NCBI GenBank assembly: GCA_001897755.1 | Contig: MKUJ01000014.1 | Span: 76,501 to 140,500 of the forward strand | Source of the DNA: Afipia sp. 64-13 | GTDB lineage: Bacteria > Pseudomonadota > Alphaproteobacteria > Rhizobiales > Xanthobacteraceae | Direction of reading: 5' to 3' | DNA: 64,000 bases | In this document: piece after piece, positions 39,058 to 48,475 of the stretch | Position numbering within the stretch: the first letter of the stretch is position 1 | Layout of the letters: each line of letters starts with the position of its first letter | Position numbers and translations under genes: made by a program | Notes under the pieces: generated by a model | Told to the model about the DNA's origin: nothing | Seen by the model: the letters and a program-made list of their open reading frames with translations, nothing else | Database searches by the model: none

Positions 39058-39915
39058 ATGTCGAGCAGCCTGATCGATCTGATTTCCGTCCTCGACCTTG
39101 AGCCGCTCGAAGTAAACCTGTTTCGCGGCATCAGCCCCAAAACCGAATGGCAGCGTGTGTTCGGCGGTCAGGTGATCGGTCAGGCCCTGGTGGCCGCCTG
39201 TCGCACGGTTACGGGGCGCATGCCCCATTCGCTGCATTGCTATTTCATCCTGCCGGGCGATCCGCGGGTGCCGATCATCTATCAGGTCGAACGGCTGCGC
39301 GACGGCAAGAGCTATTCGACCCGGCGCGTCACCGCGCTTCAGCACGGCAATGCGATCTTCTCCATGATGGTGTCGTTTCATGCCGAGGAAGAAAGCGTCT
39401 TCGATCACGAAGAGCGGATGCCCGACGTGCCCCCGCCGGAACGCCTCGCCTCCGACGACAGCGAATTGCTGCTTGAGCACATGCCGGATTTCATCCGCCG
39501 CTATTACGAATCCGAACGTCCGATCGAACTGCGCCCGGTCGAGTTCAAGCGCTATCTCGGCAAGAAGCTTCCGGACGGCCGCATGCATATCTGGATCAGG
39601 ACAGCGGCGCGACTGCCCGACGATCCGGCGCTGCATTTGTGCGCACTGGCTTACGCTTCGGATTTTTCGCTGCTCGACGCCACCATGGCGCGCTATGGCC
39701 GCACCGTGTTCGACAAGTCGATCTCGGCCGCCAGTCTTGACCATGCGATGTGGTTTCACCGCCCGTTCCGCGCCGACGAATGGTTGCTCTACAGCCAGGA
39801 CAGCCCGAGCGCACGGGCCGGACGCGGGCTGTCGCGCGGCCTGATCTTCAAGCCCGACGGCACGCTGGTTGCGTCAGTCGCCCAGGAAGGCTCGATCCGC
39901 GAGCGGCGGGAATAG
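39058..39915 (+). CDS. tesB: acyl-CoA thioesterase II
   Basis: TesB hydrolyses medium- and long-chain acyl-CoA to free acid and CoA. The 285-residue protein has two hot-dog folds. The N-terminal one shows QRVFGGQVIGQALVAAC and RRVTALQHGNAIFSMMVSFH. In the C-terminal one, HLCALAYASDFSLLDATM contains the Asp that is part of the catalytic triad, with LDHAMWFHRPFRADEWLLY close to the end. I start at MSSSLIDLI, matching the family's length of about 286; an earlier ATG at 39025 is possible. It stands alone. Confidence 0.93.
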   Translation: MSSSLIDLISVLDLEPLEVNLFRGISPKTEWQRVFGGQVIGQALVAACRTVTGRMPHSLHCYFILPGDPRVPIIYQVERLRDGKSYSTRRVTALQHGNAIFSMMVSFHAEEESVFDHEERMPDVPPPERLASDDSELLLEHMPDFIRRYYESERPIELRPVEFKRYLGKKLPDGRMHIWIRTAARLPDDPALHLCALAYASDFSLLDATMARYGRTVFDKSISAASLDHAMWFHRPFRADEWLLYSQDSPSARAGRGLSRGLIFKPDGTLVASVAQEGSIRERRE

Positions 39916-40261
39916 GCCGGAGAAACAGGTCCTGCGCCGGCTCGCCAAGCGATGCCGACGTCGCCAAATATCGACCGCGATCAGACCCTCCGCCTTAATA
40001 TTAAGCAGAAATATGTCGATTGCCTGTCGGTGATTATTTTGCAGGCAGCGCTGTCGCCAGTTTGGGCGTGACCTCTTGGCCACGTCCGCCCTGTGGCTTC
40101 TCCCGCGATAAAAGCTGAGACACCATAAGCGCTTAGCGTTTGTGGCGGTTTTGGCACGGCATTTGATTCCCTGAGTTCGGCGGGTGCCTCGCGACGTGTC
40201 TTCGCGCGGCGACCTGGAGTCGAAAGCGCCCGGCGTCCCGGGCCGAAGCGGGGAACAACCC
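39916..40261. other. 346-bp intergenic region upstream of glnK
   Basis: No gene is supported here. It contains a 12-bp palindrome, CTTAATATTAAG, near 39994, an inverted pair TGCCTG / CAGGCA near 40021-40054, and a sigma-54-like promoter at 40152. No clear NtrC box was found. Confidence 0.5.
40152..40167 (+). promoter_or_regulatory. sigma-54 (RpoN)-like promoter for glnK-amtB
   Basis: TGGCACG, four bases, then TTGAT matches the RpoN consensus TGGCACG-N4-TTGCW at all but the C of the -12 GC pair. It lies 95 bp before the glnK start. RpoN/NtrC control of glnK-amtB is well established in proteobacteria. Confidence 0.55.
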
Positions 40262-40600
40262 ATGAAAATCGTTACGGCCATCATCAAGCCATTCAAGCTG
40301 GAAGAGGTCCGCGATGCCCTGACCGCCATCGGCGTTCACGGTCTCACGGTGACGGAGGTGAAGGGCTACGGCCGGCAGAAGGGCCACACCGAAATCTATC
40401 GGGGCGCCGAATATGCGGTGAGCTTCCTGCCCAAGATCAAGCTCGAGGTCGCCGTCGCCGCAAGCCAAGTCGACAAGACCATCGAAGCCATCACCGGCGC
40501 GGCCAGGACCGGCCAGATCGGCGACGGCAAGATTTTCGTCATCAGCCTCGACCACGCCGTGCGCATCCGCACCGGCGAGGCCGACGACGCCGCGCTGTGA
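40262..40600 (+). CDS. glnK: P-II nitrogen regulatory protein GlnK
   Basis: A 112-residue trimeric signal protein that binds 2-oxoglutarate and ATP/ADP and docks on AmtB to block ammonium entry. The T-loop with the uridylylated Tyr51 is in IYRGAEYAVSF, the N-terminus MKIVTAIIKPFKLEEVRDAL is typical, and TGQIGDGKIFVISLD is the C-terminal signature. The gene is 37 bp upstream of amtB, the classic pair, which favours GlnK over GlnB. A sigma-54-like promoter precedes it, so expression should rise under nitrogen limitation. Confidence 0.95.
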   Translation: MKIVTAIIKPFKLEEVRDALTAIGVHGLTVTEVKGYGRQKGHTEIYRGAEYAVSFLPKIKLEVAVAASQVDKTIEAITGAARTGQIGDGKIFVISLDHAVRIRTGEADDAAL

Positions 40601-40637
40601 TTTCGCGCTCACCCTCATTCCATCAGGAGCACACCAA

Positions 40638-42080
40638 ATGACGTTCGCACGTCCTCTCGGCGCAGGATTGACAGCCTTCGCGTTCAGCCTGTTCACCGCG
40701 ACCGCGGCCTTCGCCGCACCCACCATCAACAAGGGCGACAACGCCTGGATGATGACATCGACGGTCCTCGTGCTGTTGATGACGATTCCCGGCCTCGCGT
40801 TGTTCTATGGCGGACTGGTCCGTTCCAAGAACATGCTCTCGGTGCTGGCGCAGGTGTTCTACAGCGTCTGCATCGTCTGCATCATCTGGGCGCTGTACGG
40901 CTACAGCCTCACCTTCACCGGCGGCTCGCCCTATCTCGGCGGCTTCGCCAAGGCCTTCATGGCCGGTATCACGCCCGACTCGGCGGCAGGCACCTTCTCG
41001 GTCGACGTCAACATCTCGGAGCTGGTCTATTTCTGCTTCCAGATGACCTTCGCCGCGATCACGCCGGCGCTGATCGTCGGCGCATTCGCCGAGCGCATGC
41101 GCTTTGCCGCCGTGGCGCTGTTCGTGCCGCTGTGGGTGACGCTGATCTATTTCCCGATCGCGCACATGGTCTGGTACTGGGCCGGTCCCGATGCGATCAG
41201 CGATGCGGTGAAGGCGCTGGCGGCCGCAAGCGACGGCGCGGCCAAGACGGCGGCGCAGGCCAAGCTCGACGAGGCGATGGCCGATGGCGGCCAGATCTTC
41301 CTGTGGGGCGCGCTCGACTTCGCCGGCGGCACCGTGGTGCACATCAATGCGGGGATTGCCGGTCTGGTCGGCGCGATCCTGGTCGGCCGCCGCACCGGCT
41401 ATGGCCGCGAATTGATGGCGCCGCATTCGCTGACCATGAGCATGATCGGCGCATCGCTGCTCTGGGTCGGCTGGTTCGGCTTCAACGCCGGCTCGGCGCT
41501 GGAAGCCTCGGGCGGCGCGGCGCTGGCGATGGCCAACACCTTCCTCGCCACCGCCGCAGCGGCGCTGTCGTGGATGTTCGCCGAATGGATCGTGCGCGGC
41601 CATCCCTCGCTGCTCGGCGCGCTGTCGGGCGCGGTGGCGGGTCTGGTCGCGGTGACGCCGGCGGCGGGTTTCTCCGGTCCGATGGGCGCGATCGTGCTTG
41701 GTCTTCTCGCCGGCGTGGTCTGCCTGTTCGCCTGCACCGTGCTGAAGAACGCGCTCGGCTATGACGACAGTCTCGACGTGTTCGGCGTGCATTGCGTCGG
41801 CGGCATTATCGGCGCGCTGGCCACCGGCATCCTGGTCAACCCGGCGCTCGGCGGCTCAGGCGTGATGGACTACGTCACCGGCAAGATCGCCGATTACGAC
41901 ATGGCGACGCAGATGCTGGCGCAGTGCAAGGCGGTGGCGACCACGCTGCTCTATTCGGGCATCGGCTCGGCGGTGCTCTACAAGATCGTCGATCTCGTGG
42001 TCGGCCTGCGCGCCAGCGTCGAGGTCGAGCGCGAGGGTCTCGATCTCACCGAACATACCGAGCGCGCCTACAACATGTGA
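40638..42080 (+). CDS. amtB: ammonium transporter AmtB
   Basis: A 480-residue inner-membrane ammonium channel with a cleavable signal sequence (LTAFAFSLFTATAAFA) and eleven expected helices. The pore histidines are in FAGGTVVHINAGIAGLVGA and DDSLDVFGVHCVGGIIGAL. PGLALFYGGLVRSKNML near the N-terminus is the family signature. Compared with E. coli there is an added periplasmic loop (DAVKALAAASDGAAKTAAQA and on), probably a lineage trait. It is the second gene of glnK-amtB and ends in a strong terminator. Confidence 0.96.
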   Translation: MTFARPLGAGLTAFAFSLFTATAAFAAPTINKGDNAWMMTSTVLVLLMTIPGLALFYGGLVRSKNMLSVLAQVFYSVCIVCIIWALYGYSLTFTGGSPYLGGFAKAFMAGITPDSAAGTFSVDVNISELVYFCFQMTFAAITPALIVGAFAERMRFAAVALFVPLWVTLIYFPIAHMVWYWAGPDAISDAVKALAAASDGAAKTAAQAKLDEAMADGGQIFLWGALDFAGGTVVHINAGIAGLVGAILVGRRTGYGRELMAPHSLTMSMIGASLLWVGWFGFNAGSALEASGGAALAMANTFLATAAAALSWMFAEWIVRGHPSLLGALSGAVAGLVAVTPAAGFSGPMGAIVLGLLAGVVCLFACTVLKNALGYDDSLDVFGVHCVGGIIGALATGILVNPALGGSGVMDYVTGKIADYDMATQMLAQCKAVATTLLYSGIGSAVLYKIVDLVVGLRASVEVEREGLDLTEHTERAYNM

Positions 42081-42124
42081 GGGATGGCGACCGGGCGGAA
42101 CACCCGGCTCTGGTCCGGTCGTCC

Positions 42125-42160
42125 GAAAGGCCCCAGCGCAAGCTGCGGGCCTTTCTCTTT
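42125..42160 (+). terminator. rho-independent terminator after amtB
   Basis: GAAAGGCCC pairs with GGGCCTTTC over nine bases, an inner CAGC/GCTG stem is closed by a GCAA tetraloop with one bulged C, and CTCTTT follows. It starts 45 bp after the amtB stop. Confidence 0.85.
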
Positions 42161-42203
42161 GCCGGCAATCCGCATTCACGCCCGAAGACCAAAAACGGCT
42201 TGG

Positions 42204-42219
42204 TTAATCGGGTCTTAAC
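42204..42219. promoter_or_regulatory. CtrA-type box (TTAA-N7-TTAAC) upstream of the aminotransferase-ftsK operon
   Basis: TTAA, seven bases (TCGGGTC), TTAAC is an exact CtrA full site. It lies 83 bp before the aminotransferase start, within a larger inverted repeat GGTTAA / TTAACC. The following genes include the division translocase ftsK, a plausible cell-cycle target. Confidence 0.65.
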
Positions 42220-42301
42220 CTCGCCGTACCTATGGTGAACCGATCCATTTGTCGCGCGATCCGTGATCGCATCCTTCTGCTCCAAAGTGCCGACGCCACG
42301 C

Positions 42302-43540
42302 ATGGTCACGACCGCTTTCTCCCCTCCGGCATCGTCCGCATCCGCGAGCGGCGAGCGGTCGCCCTTTGCCCGCGTGGCCGACCTGCTGAAGCCCTATAAG
42401 CCCGGTAAGCCTTTGATAAACCTGTCACTTGGCGAGCCACAGCATCCCATCCCAGGCTTCGTCGGCGAGGTGCTGGCGCGGCACACCGCCGATTTCGGCC
42501 GTTATCCGATGTCGCGGGGCATCACGCCGTTCCGCGAGGCGGCCGCCGGCTGGATGACGCGGCGCTATGCGCTGCCGCGCGCGCTCGATCCGGAGACCGA
42601 AATCCTGACGCTGAACGGCAGCCGCGAGGGCCTGTTCTACGCCGCCGTCGCCGCCGCGCGCTATATCGCGCCGCGCGCCGGCACGCCCGCGATCCTGCTG
42701 CCGAACCCGTTCTATCCGGCCTATGCCGCCGGTGCCCGCGCGGCGGGCTGCGAGCCGGTGTTCCTGCCGACCGTGCGCGAGCACGGTTTCCTGCCCGATC
42801 TCGATTCGCTCGATGAGGCCCTGCTGGCGCGCACGGTGGCGTTCTATCTCGCCTCCCCCGCCAATCCGCAGGGCGCAGTCGCCACACCGGATTATTTCCG
42901 GCGCGTCAAGGCGCTCGCCGACCGTCACGGCTTCATCGTGTTCAGCGACGAATGCTATTCGGAGATCTACACCCGCAGCGCGCCGGGCAGCATGCTGGAA
43001 AATGCCGGCGCCGATTTCAGCAATGTCGTCGCCTTCCAGTCGCTGTCAAAACGCTCGAACCTGCCGGGCCTGCGCGTCGGCTTCGTCGCCGGCGACAAAA
43101 ATTTTCTCGCGTATTTTCACGAGCTGCGCAACGTCGCGGCGCCGCAGGTGCCGGTGCCACTGCAGCATGTCGCCGTCGCCGCCTATCACGACGAAGCGCA
43201 TGTCGACGAGAATCGCCGGCTCTACAAGATCAAGTTCGATCTCGCCGACCAGTTCATCGGCGAACGCTTCGGCTACAAGCGCCCCGGCGGCGGCTTCTGC
43301 ATGTGGCTCGATGTCTCCGAACATGGCGGCGATGAAGCGGCGACCGTGAAGCTGTTCAGGGACGGCGGCGTCCGCGTGCTGCCCGGCAGCTATCTAGCGC
43401 GGCCGCAAGCGGACGGCAGCAATCCCGGCGCGGGCTATATCCGCGTCGCGCTGGTGCAGGACGAGGAAACAACGGCGGAAGCGCTGCAGCGCATGGTGCA
43501 GGTGCTTGACGGGCAGAGCTTGAACGAGCCGCGGGGCTAG
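42302..43540 (+). CDS. class I/II PLP-dependent aminotransferase (DapC-like)
   Basis: A 412-residue fold-type I aminotransferase. The PLP lysine is in [17 protein letters not shown], an Asp/Tyr pair is in [11 protein letters not shown], and the substrate Arg is in [13 protein letters not shown]. Relatives in this position in Rhizobiales are annotated as succinyldiaminopimelate aminotransferase (DapC) or as generic aminotransferase; a lysine/cell-wall role would suit the ftsK-lolA neighbours but is not proven. ATG 42302 is preferred over a GTG 13 codons earlier. ftsK starts 8 bp downstream, so this is the first gene of the operon behind the CtrA box. Confidence 0.88.
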   Translation: MVTTAFSPPASSASASGERSPFARVADLLKPYKPGKPLINLSLGEPQHPIPGFVGEVLARHTADFGRYPMSRGITPFREAAAGWMTRRYALPRALDPETEILTLNGSREGLFYAAVAAARYIAPRAGTPAILLPNPFYPAYAAGARAAGCEPVFLPTVREHGFLPDLDSLDEALLARTVAFYLASPANPQGAVATPDYFRRVKALADRHGFIVFSDECYSEIYTRSAPGSMLENAGADFSNVVAFQSLSKRSNLPGLRVGFVAGDKNFLAYFHELRNVAAPQVPVPLQHVAVAAYHDEAHVDENRRLYKIKFDLADQFIGERFGYKRPGGGFCMWLDVSEHGGDEAATVKLFRDGGVRVLPGSYLARPQADGSNPGAGYIRVALVQDEETTAEALQRMVQVLDGQSLNEPRG

Positions 43541-43547
43541 GCGGGAC

Positions 43548-46028
43548 ATGGCATCGATCGAACGCGTCATTCCATTGGTCGGACAGATGTCCGATCCCAT
43601 TCGCGAGATGCTGATGCGGCGGCTGCGCGAGCTCGCCGGCCTCGGCGTGCTGACGCTGTCCTGCCTCGCGGCGGCCGCGCTGATGACCTGGTCGGTGCAG
43701 GACCCGAGTCTGAGCCACGCCACATCGGGCCGGATCAGAAACATCATGGGCTGGCCCGGTGCGATCGGCTCCGATCTCTTGATGCAGATTCTCGGCCTCG
43801 GCGCGATCATGGTGATCCTACCGATCGCGGTGTGGGGCTGGCGTCTTTTGACCCATCGGCATTTCGATCGCGAGGCGATCCGCATCGGCTGCTGGATTCT
43901 GTGTGCAGCGATTGCGGCAGGCTTTGCAAGCTGCTGGCCGCATGGCGCGGCCTGGCCGCTGCCGACCGGGCTCGGCGGCGTGGTCGGCGACGCCATCGTG
44001 CGCGTGCCCGCCGTGGTGTTCGGCCCGCCCGGTTTTCTTTATCGTTCGGTGCTGGGCCTCGTGCTCGGCGTCGCGATGATTGCGACCTTCATCGTCGCCA
44101 CAGGCGCGGGCTCGAAGGAAAAGATTGACGAGCGCGTGCCGGCTTTGCTCAACGACGAAGACGATGACCTCCGCGACGATGACGAAAGCGACCGCCGTTC
44201 GATTTCGCTGGGCTGGCTGGTGCATGCGGCGCTGAGCCTGAAGGCGCGGATCGGTCGGATGCTGGTGGCGCTGTTCGCGCTCGCCGTCGGCCGCGGCGAC
44301 TCTGCGCGCGCCCGGCCCTTCGACCGTCTCGAACCTTCTCTCGGAACGCGCGCGAGCCCCTCGCTGGTCCCCGAGACCGACGAAGAGGACGAGGAGTACG
44401 AGGCCGAGGAAGACGCGGACGAGCAAGAGGACGAAGAAGAGGAAGAGGAAGAAGTCCGCCCGGCGCCGCGCAAGCGCGCCGCTGCCGCAAAGCCGGCCGT
44501 GCGCAAGGGCGTATTCGTGCTGCCGCCGCTGTCGGTGCTGGCCGCGCCGAAAGCCTCGGACCGCATGACCCTGAGCAAGGACGAGCTTGAGGAAAACTCG
44601 CGCGCGCTGGAAGGCGTGCTGCAGGATTTCGGCGTGCGCGGCGAGATCACCAACGCGCATCCCGGCCCGGTCGTCACGCTGTACGAACTCGAGCCCGCGC
44701 CCGGCATCAAGTCCTCGCGTGTGATCGGCCTTGCCGACGACATCGCCCGCTCGATGAGCGCAATCTCCGCGCGCGTCGCCGTGGTGCCCGGCCGCAACGC
44801 CATCGGCATCGAACTGCCGAACCAGCATCGCGAGAAGGTCTATCTGCGCGAATTGCTGGCGTCCAAGGATGCCGCCGAGTCGAACGCCAAGCTGCCGCTG
44901 TGCCTCGGCAAGACCATCGGTGGCGTGTCCACTATCGTCGATCTCGCCCGCATGCCGCATCTGTTGATCGCCGGCACCACCGGCTCGGGCAAATCGGTCG
45001 CCATCAACACCATGATCCTGTCGCTGGTCTATCGGCTGCGGCCAGATCAGTGCCGCCTGATCATGGTCGATCCGAAGATGCTCGAACTCTCGGTCTATGA
45101 CGGCATCCCGCATCTGCTGACGCCGGTCGTCACCGATCCGAAGAAGGCCGTGGTCGCGCTGAAATGGGCGGTGCGCGAGATGGAGCAGCGCTACAAGAAC
45201 ATGGCCAAGCTCGGCGTCCGCAACATCGACGGCTACAACGCGCGCGTCGCCGAGGCGAAGGTCAAGGGCGAGGAGCTGACCCGCACGGTGCATACCGGCT
45301 TCGACAAGGACACCGGCAAGGCGATCTATGAGGAAGAGAAGCTCGAGCTCGAGCCGCTGCCCTATATCGTCATCATCGTGGACGAGATGGCCGACCTGAT
45401 GATGGTCGCCGGCAAGGACATCGAAGGCGCGGTGCAGCGTCTGGCCCAGATGGCGCGCGCCGCCGGTCTGCATGTCATCCTTGCCACCCAGCGCCCCTCG
45501 GTCGACGTCATCACCGGCACCATCAAGGCCAACTTCCCGACCCGCATCTCCTTCCAGGTCACCTCGAAGATCGACAGCCGCACCATTCTCGGCGAGATGG
45601 GCGCCGAGCAACTGCTCGGCCAGGGCGACATGCTCTACATGGCGGGCGGCGGCCGCATCAGCCGCGTGCACGGCCCGTTCGTGTCCGACGAGGAGGTGGA
45701 GAAAATCGTTCGCCACCTCAAGACGCAGGGCCAGCCGGAGTATCTCGAAGCCGTCACCGCCGAGGAGGAAACCGACGAGGATGGCGCGGTGTTCGACGCC
45801 ACCGGCATGGCCGGTCAGGGCGCGGAGGCCGACCTGTTCGCCCAGGCGGTGGCCATCGTCAAACGCGACCGCAAGGCCTCGACCAGCTATATCCAGCGCC
45901 GCCTGCAGATCGGCTACAACCGCGCCGCGACGCTGATGGAGCGGATGGAGGAAGAGGGCATCGTCGGCCAGCCGAACCACGCCGGAAAACGCGAAATTCT
46001 CGTGCCCGAAGAGGAAGATCGCTTCTGA
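43548..46028 (+). CDS. ftsK: DNA translocase FtsK
   Basis: FtsK anchors at the septum and pumps DNA toward the dif site to clear chromosomes during division. The 826-residue protein has an N-terminal membrane region (about four helices to residue 190), an acidic linker near residues 282-305 almost wholly of Glu and Asp, and an alpha-beta-gamma motor. Walker A is [12 protein letters not shown] and Walker B is [33 protein letters not shown] is the family motif, and the last 65 residues ([21 protein letters not shown]) are the winged-helix gamma domain that reads KOPS. The linker is short for FtsK. It is co-transcribed with the aminotransferase and lolA. Confidence 0.96.
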   Translation: MASIERVIPLVGQMSDPIREMLMRRLRELAGLGVLTLSCLAAAALMTWSVQDPSLSHATSGRIRNIMGWPGAIGSDLLMQILGLGAIMVILPIAVWGWRLLTHRHFDREAIRIGCWILCAAIAAGFASCWPHGAAWPLPTGLGGVVGDAIVRVPAVVFGPPGFLYRSVLGLVLGVAMIATFIVATGAGSKEKIDERVPALLNDEDDDLRDDDESDRRSISLGWLVHAALSLKARIGRMLVALFALAVGRGDSARARPFDRLEPSLGTRASPSLVPETDEEDEEYEAEEDADEQEDEEEEEEEVRPAPRKRAAAAKPAVRKGVFVLPPLSVLAAPKASDRMTLSKDELEENSRALEGVLQDFGVRGEITNAHPGPVVTLYELEPAPGIKSSRVIGLADDIARSMSAISARVAVVPGRNAIGIELPNQHREKVYLRELLASKDAAESNAKLPLCLGKTIGGVSTIVDLARMPHLLIAGTTGSGKSVAINTMILSLVYRLRPDQCRLIMVDPKMLELSVYDGIPHLLTPVVTDPKKAVVALKWAVREMEQRYKNMAKLGVRNIDGYNARVAEAKVKGEELTRTVHTGFDKDTGKAIYEEEKLELEPLPYIVIIVDEMADLMMVAGKDIEGAVQRLAQMARAAGLHVILATQRPSVDVITGTIKANFPTRISFQVTSKIDSRTILGEMGAEQLLGQGDMLYMAGGGRISRVHGPFVSDEEVEKIVRHLKTQGQPEYLEAVTAEEETDEDGAVFDATGMAGQGAEADLFAQAVAIVKRDRKASTSYIQRRLQIGYNRAATLMERMEEEGIVGQPNHAGKREILVPEEEDRF

Positions 46029-46098
46029 TCCGCCGCACGGTCAAACGGCCGGACAGGCCGCGAAATCGCCATAGCTTGCGGCTAACCGAAGCAGCATA

Positions 46099-47040
46099 AT
46101 GCAGCCACCGCGCCGGCCCGGACAGCCGGCTTTTCGTGAATCGACGCAGCAGGACGGATCGTTGAGCAAAGACCTTCAGATTCAAGCTTCCGGCTCGCGC
46201 TTCCTGCCCCTGCCCGATGTGTTCCCGCGACGCCGCGCCGGACAATCCGTGCTCCGCCTTGCAGCAGCGGTCGGCGCTGCCGTCCTGATGACCTCCGCCG
46301 CGCTGGCGCAGACCGTTCCGCTGCCGAAAGCCGCGCCCAAGGCGCGCGGCGACTTCGTGACGTCCGAAGCGCCGATGCCGTCCGCGCCGGTCGCGGCCGC
46401 GCCGCGCCGCAGCGAGCCCACGCCGAACCCGCTGATTCCCGATCTGCGCAATCTGTTCGGCGGCGGCTCCGCCGCGCCTGCTCCGACATTCGACGCCAAC
46501 CAGCGCATGCTCGCCGGCAAGGTCAGCACCTATCTGTCGTCGCTGCAGAACGTCTCCGGCAATTTCGTTCAAGTCGGGCCGGACGGCAGTCGCACCACCG
46601 GCGATCTGTATCTGCAGAAGCCTGGCAAGATTCGCTTTGAGTATGACGCGCCGAGCCCGATCGCGATCGTCGCCGACGGCACCAGCGTGATCGTGCGCGA
46701 CCGCAAGCTCGCCACCCAGGACGTCTACCCGCTGTCGCAGACGCCACTGCGCTTTCTGCTGTCGGACCGGATCGATCTGCTCAAGGACACCAACGTGGTC
46801 GGGATTTCCGCCGACGACCTCTATGTCAGCGTCACCATCGAGGAAAAGCAGCCGATGGTCGGCACCAGCCGCCTGATGCTGATGGTCGGCGCCAAGGACA
46901 ACAAGCTCAAGCAATGGACCGTGACCGATCCGCAGGGCTATGACACCACCGTCGCGGTCTACAATCTCGATACCACGAAGAAGCTCGATCCCGGCATGTT
47001 CAAGATCGATTACACCAACTATCAGGGCGGCTCCAACTAG
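46099..47040 (+). CDS. lolA: outer-membrane lipoprotein carrier protein LolA
   Basis: LolA carries lipoproteins across the periplasm from LolCDE to the outer membrane. The mature fold begins at about residue 125 (NQRMLAGKVSTYLSSLQNVS), with GDLYLQKPGKIRFEYD and LFSLSDR-like LRFLLSDRIDLL further on. A hydrophobic signal (LRLAAAVGAAVLMTSAALAQ) is followed by an unusually long Pro/Ala-rich spacer of some 60 residues. The start is uncertain: ATG 46099 gives a 45-residue extension ahead of the signal peptide, while TTG 46162 has a better AGGA spacing. It lies 70 bp downstream of ftsK. Confidence 0.88.
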   Translation: MQPPRRPGQPAFRESTQQDGSLSKDLQIQASGSRFLPLPDVFPRRRAGQSVLRLAAAVGAAVLMTSAALAQTVPLPKAAPKARGDFVTSEAPMPSAPVAAAPRRSEPTPNPLIPDLRNLFGGGSAAPAPTFDANQRMLAGKVSTYLSSLQNVSGNFVQVGPDGSRTTGDLYLQKPGKIRFEYDAPSPIAIVADGTSVIVRDRKLATQDVYPLSQTPLRFLLSDRIDLLKDTNVVGISADDLYVSVTIEEKQPMVGTSRLMLMVGAKDNKLKQWTVTDPQGYDTTVAVYNLDTTKKLDPGMFKIDYTNYQGGSN

Positions 47041-47156
47041 CCGGCCAGCGCCCCGCCGGCGCCGATCTTCAAACTCGACTTCGCCGCGGCCTTCGCGCTA
47101 CAACGCGCCCGATATCACGCACAGGCGACCCGCGCCTGTCCCGCCTTCGGATCGCG

Positions 47157-47972
47157 ATGCGTTTTTCCGTCACCACCTGGAACATCAATTCGGTGCGCCT
47201 GCGCATCGAGCTTGTCGCCAAACTCCTGAAAAGCGCGCGGCCGGACGTGCTGTGCCTGCAGGAAACCAAGTGCCCCGACGACGCCTTCCCGCTCAAGCGG
47301 CTGAAGCAGCTCGGCTACGAGCACATCGCCATCAACGGCCAGAAGGGTTATCACGGCGTCGCCATCGCCTCGAAGCTGCCGTTCGACTCGAGCGACGTAC
47401 GCACCTTCTGCGGCAAGGTGGATTCGCGTCACATCTCGGTGGCGTTCGGCGAAAAGGCCGGGCTTGGCGCGCCGCTGGTGCTGCATAATTTCTACGTGCC
47501 GGCGGGCGGCGACATTCCAGATCCGGTGGCCAATCCGAAATTCGAACACAAACTGTCCTTCCTCGACGAGATGCGGGACTGCGATCCGTTGCATCCGCGG
47601 AATGGAGAGCGTCACATCCTGGTCGGCGATCTCAACGTCGCGCCGTTCGAACATGACGTGTGGTCGCACAAGCAGCTTCTCAACGTGGTGTCGCACACGC
47701 CGATCGAATGCGAGAAACTGCTCGCGGTGAGGAATTCAGGCGACTGGATCGACATCGCACGGCAGCGCATTTCCGAATCCGAGAAGGTCTACACTTGGTG
47801 GAGCTACCGCGCCGCCGACTGGACGGTCGGCAATCGCGGCCGCCGGCTCGATCACATCTGGGCGTCGCAGGCGCTTGGCGACAAGATTGCCGACTTCAAG
47901 ATCCTGCGCGACGCACGGAGCTGGGAGCGTCCCTCCGACCATGTGCCGGTGACCGCGACGTTCGATCTGTAA
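47157..47972 (+). CDS. xth: exodeoxyribonuclease III
   Basis: Xth is a metal-dependent AP endonuclease and 3'-5' exonuclease in base-excision repair. The 271-residue protein belongs to the EEP fold. Catalytic residues are in CLQETKCPDDAFP (Glu), NGQKGYHGVAIASK, LVGDLNVAPFEHDVW (Asp, Asn), GRRLDHIWAS (Asp) and the terminal RPSDHVPVTATF (Asp-His). The gene follows lolA by 116 bp in the same direction and is convergent with the cyclic-nucleotide-binding gene. Confidence 0.95.
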   Translation: MRFSVTTWNINSVRLRIELVAKLLKSARPDVLCLQETKCPDDAFPLKRLKQLGYEHIAINGQKGYHGVAIASKLPFDSSDVRTFCGKVDSRHISVAFGEKAGLGAPLVLHNFYVPAGGDIPDPVANPKFEHKLSFLDEMRDCDPLHPRNGERHILVGDLNVAPFEHDVWSHKQLLNVVSHTPIECEKLLAVRNSGDWIDIARQRISESEKVYTWWSYRAADWTVGNRGRRLDHIWASQALGDKIADFKILRDARSWERPSDHVPVTATFDL

Positions 47973-47984
47973 GATCCGGGAATT

Positions 47985-48428
47985 TCAGCTCAGCTTCGCG
48001 GCAAGGCGCGCGATCGCCGCGGTCGCGGCGTTGGTGCGGGCCTCGAGATCGTCGCGCACCCGTCGCGCCGCCTCGGGATGGCTTTCCAGCACGCGCTGAT
48101 ACAGCGTCCGCGACACCCGCACCACGGTCGATGGCTCCAGCGCGATCGCGGTCGCGGGCCGGCGCATCTCGACCATCAAGGCAAGCTCGCCGATCAGTTC
48201 GCCCGGGCCGGCAATCACCTCGCGCTCGCCCTCGCCCGAGGTGATACGAAACGAGCCGCGCCGCACCACATAGCCGGCATCGGCGATATCGCCATAGTGA
48301 AACAGCTTGTCGCCATGGCCGAGGTCGCGCTGTTCCGCGCCGATGGCGAGCACCTGCAGCGCCGCCATCCCGAGCAGATTCAGCGCCGGGACGCGCGCAA
48401 GCAACGCGATATCGTCGTCAATCGACAT
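47985..48428 (-). CDS. cyclic nucleotide-binding domain protein (no DNA-binding domain)
   Basis: A 147-residue protein comprising one Crp-type cyclic-nucleotide-binding beta-barrel. The phosphate-binding cassette is well formed: GELIGELALMVEMRRPATAIA includes the Glu and Arg that hold the ribose phosphate. It ends in a helix (RVRDDLEARTNAATAAIARL) and has no helix-turn-helix, so it is not a Crp/Fnr regulator. It may sense cAMP or cGMP and act on a partner. It is upstream of nothing obvious; cenR lies 47 bp away on the same strand, so the pair may be co-transcribed. Confidence 0.85.
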   Translation of the reverse strand: MSIDDDIALLARVPALNLLGMAALQVLAIGAEQRDLGHGDKLFHYGDIADAGYVVRRGSFRITSGEGEREVIAGPGELIGELALMVEMRRPATAIALEPSTVVRVSRTLYQRVLESHPEAARRVRDDLEARTNAATAAIARLAAKLS

Positions 48429-48475
48429 GATCGGGCGAGGCTAGCATGCCGCGCTTAATTTTTCGCGCGCATGGG

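Noticed and set aside
39993-40005. CTTAATATTAAG palindrome upstream of glnK as a possible CtrA box
   Set aside because: The two TTAA halves are separated by two bases, not seven, so it does not fit CtrA. It is noted only as a palindrome.
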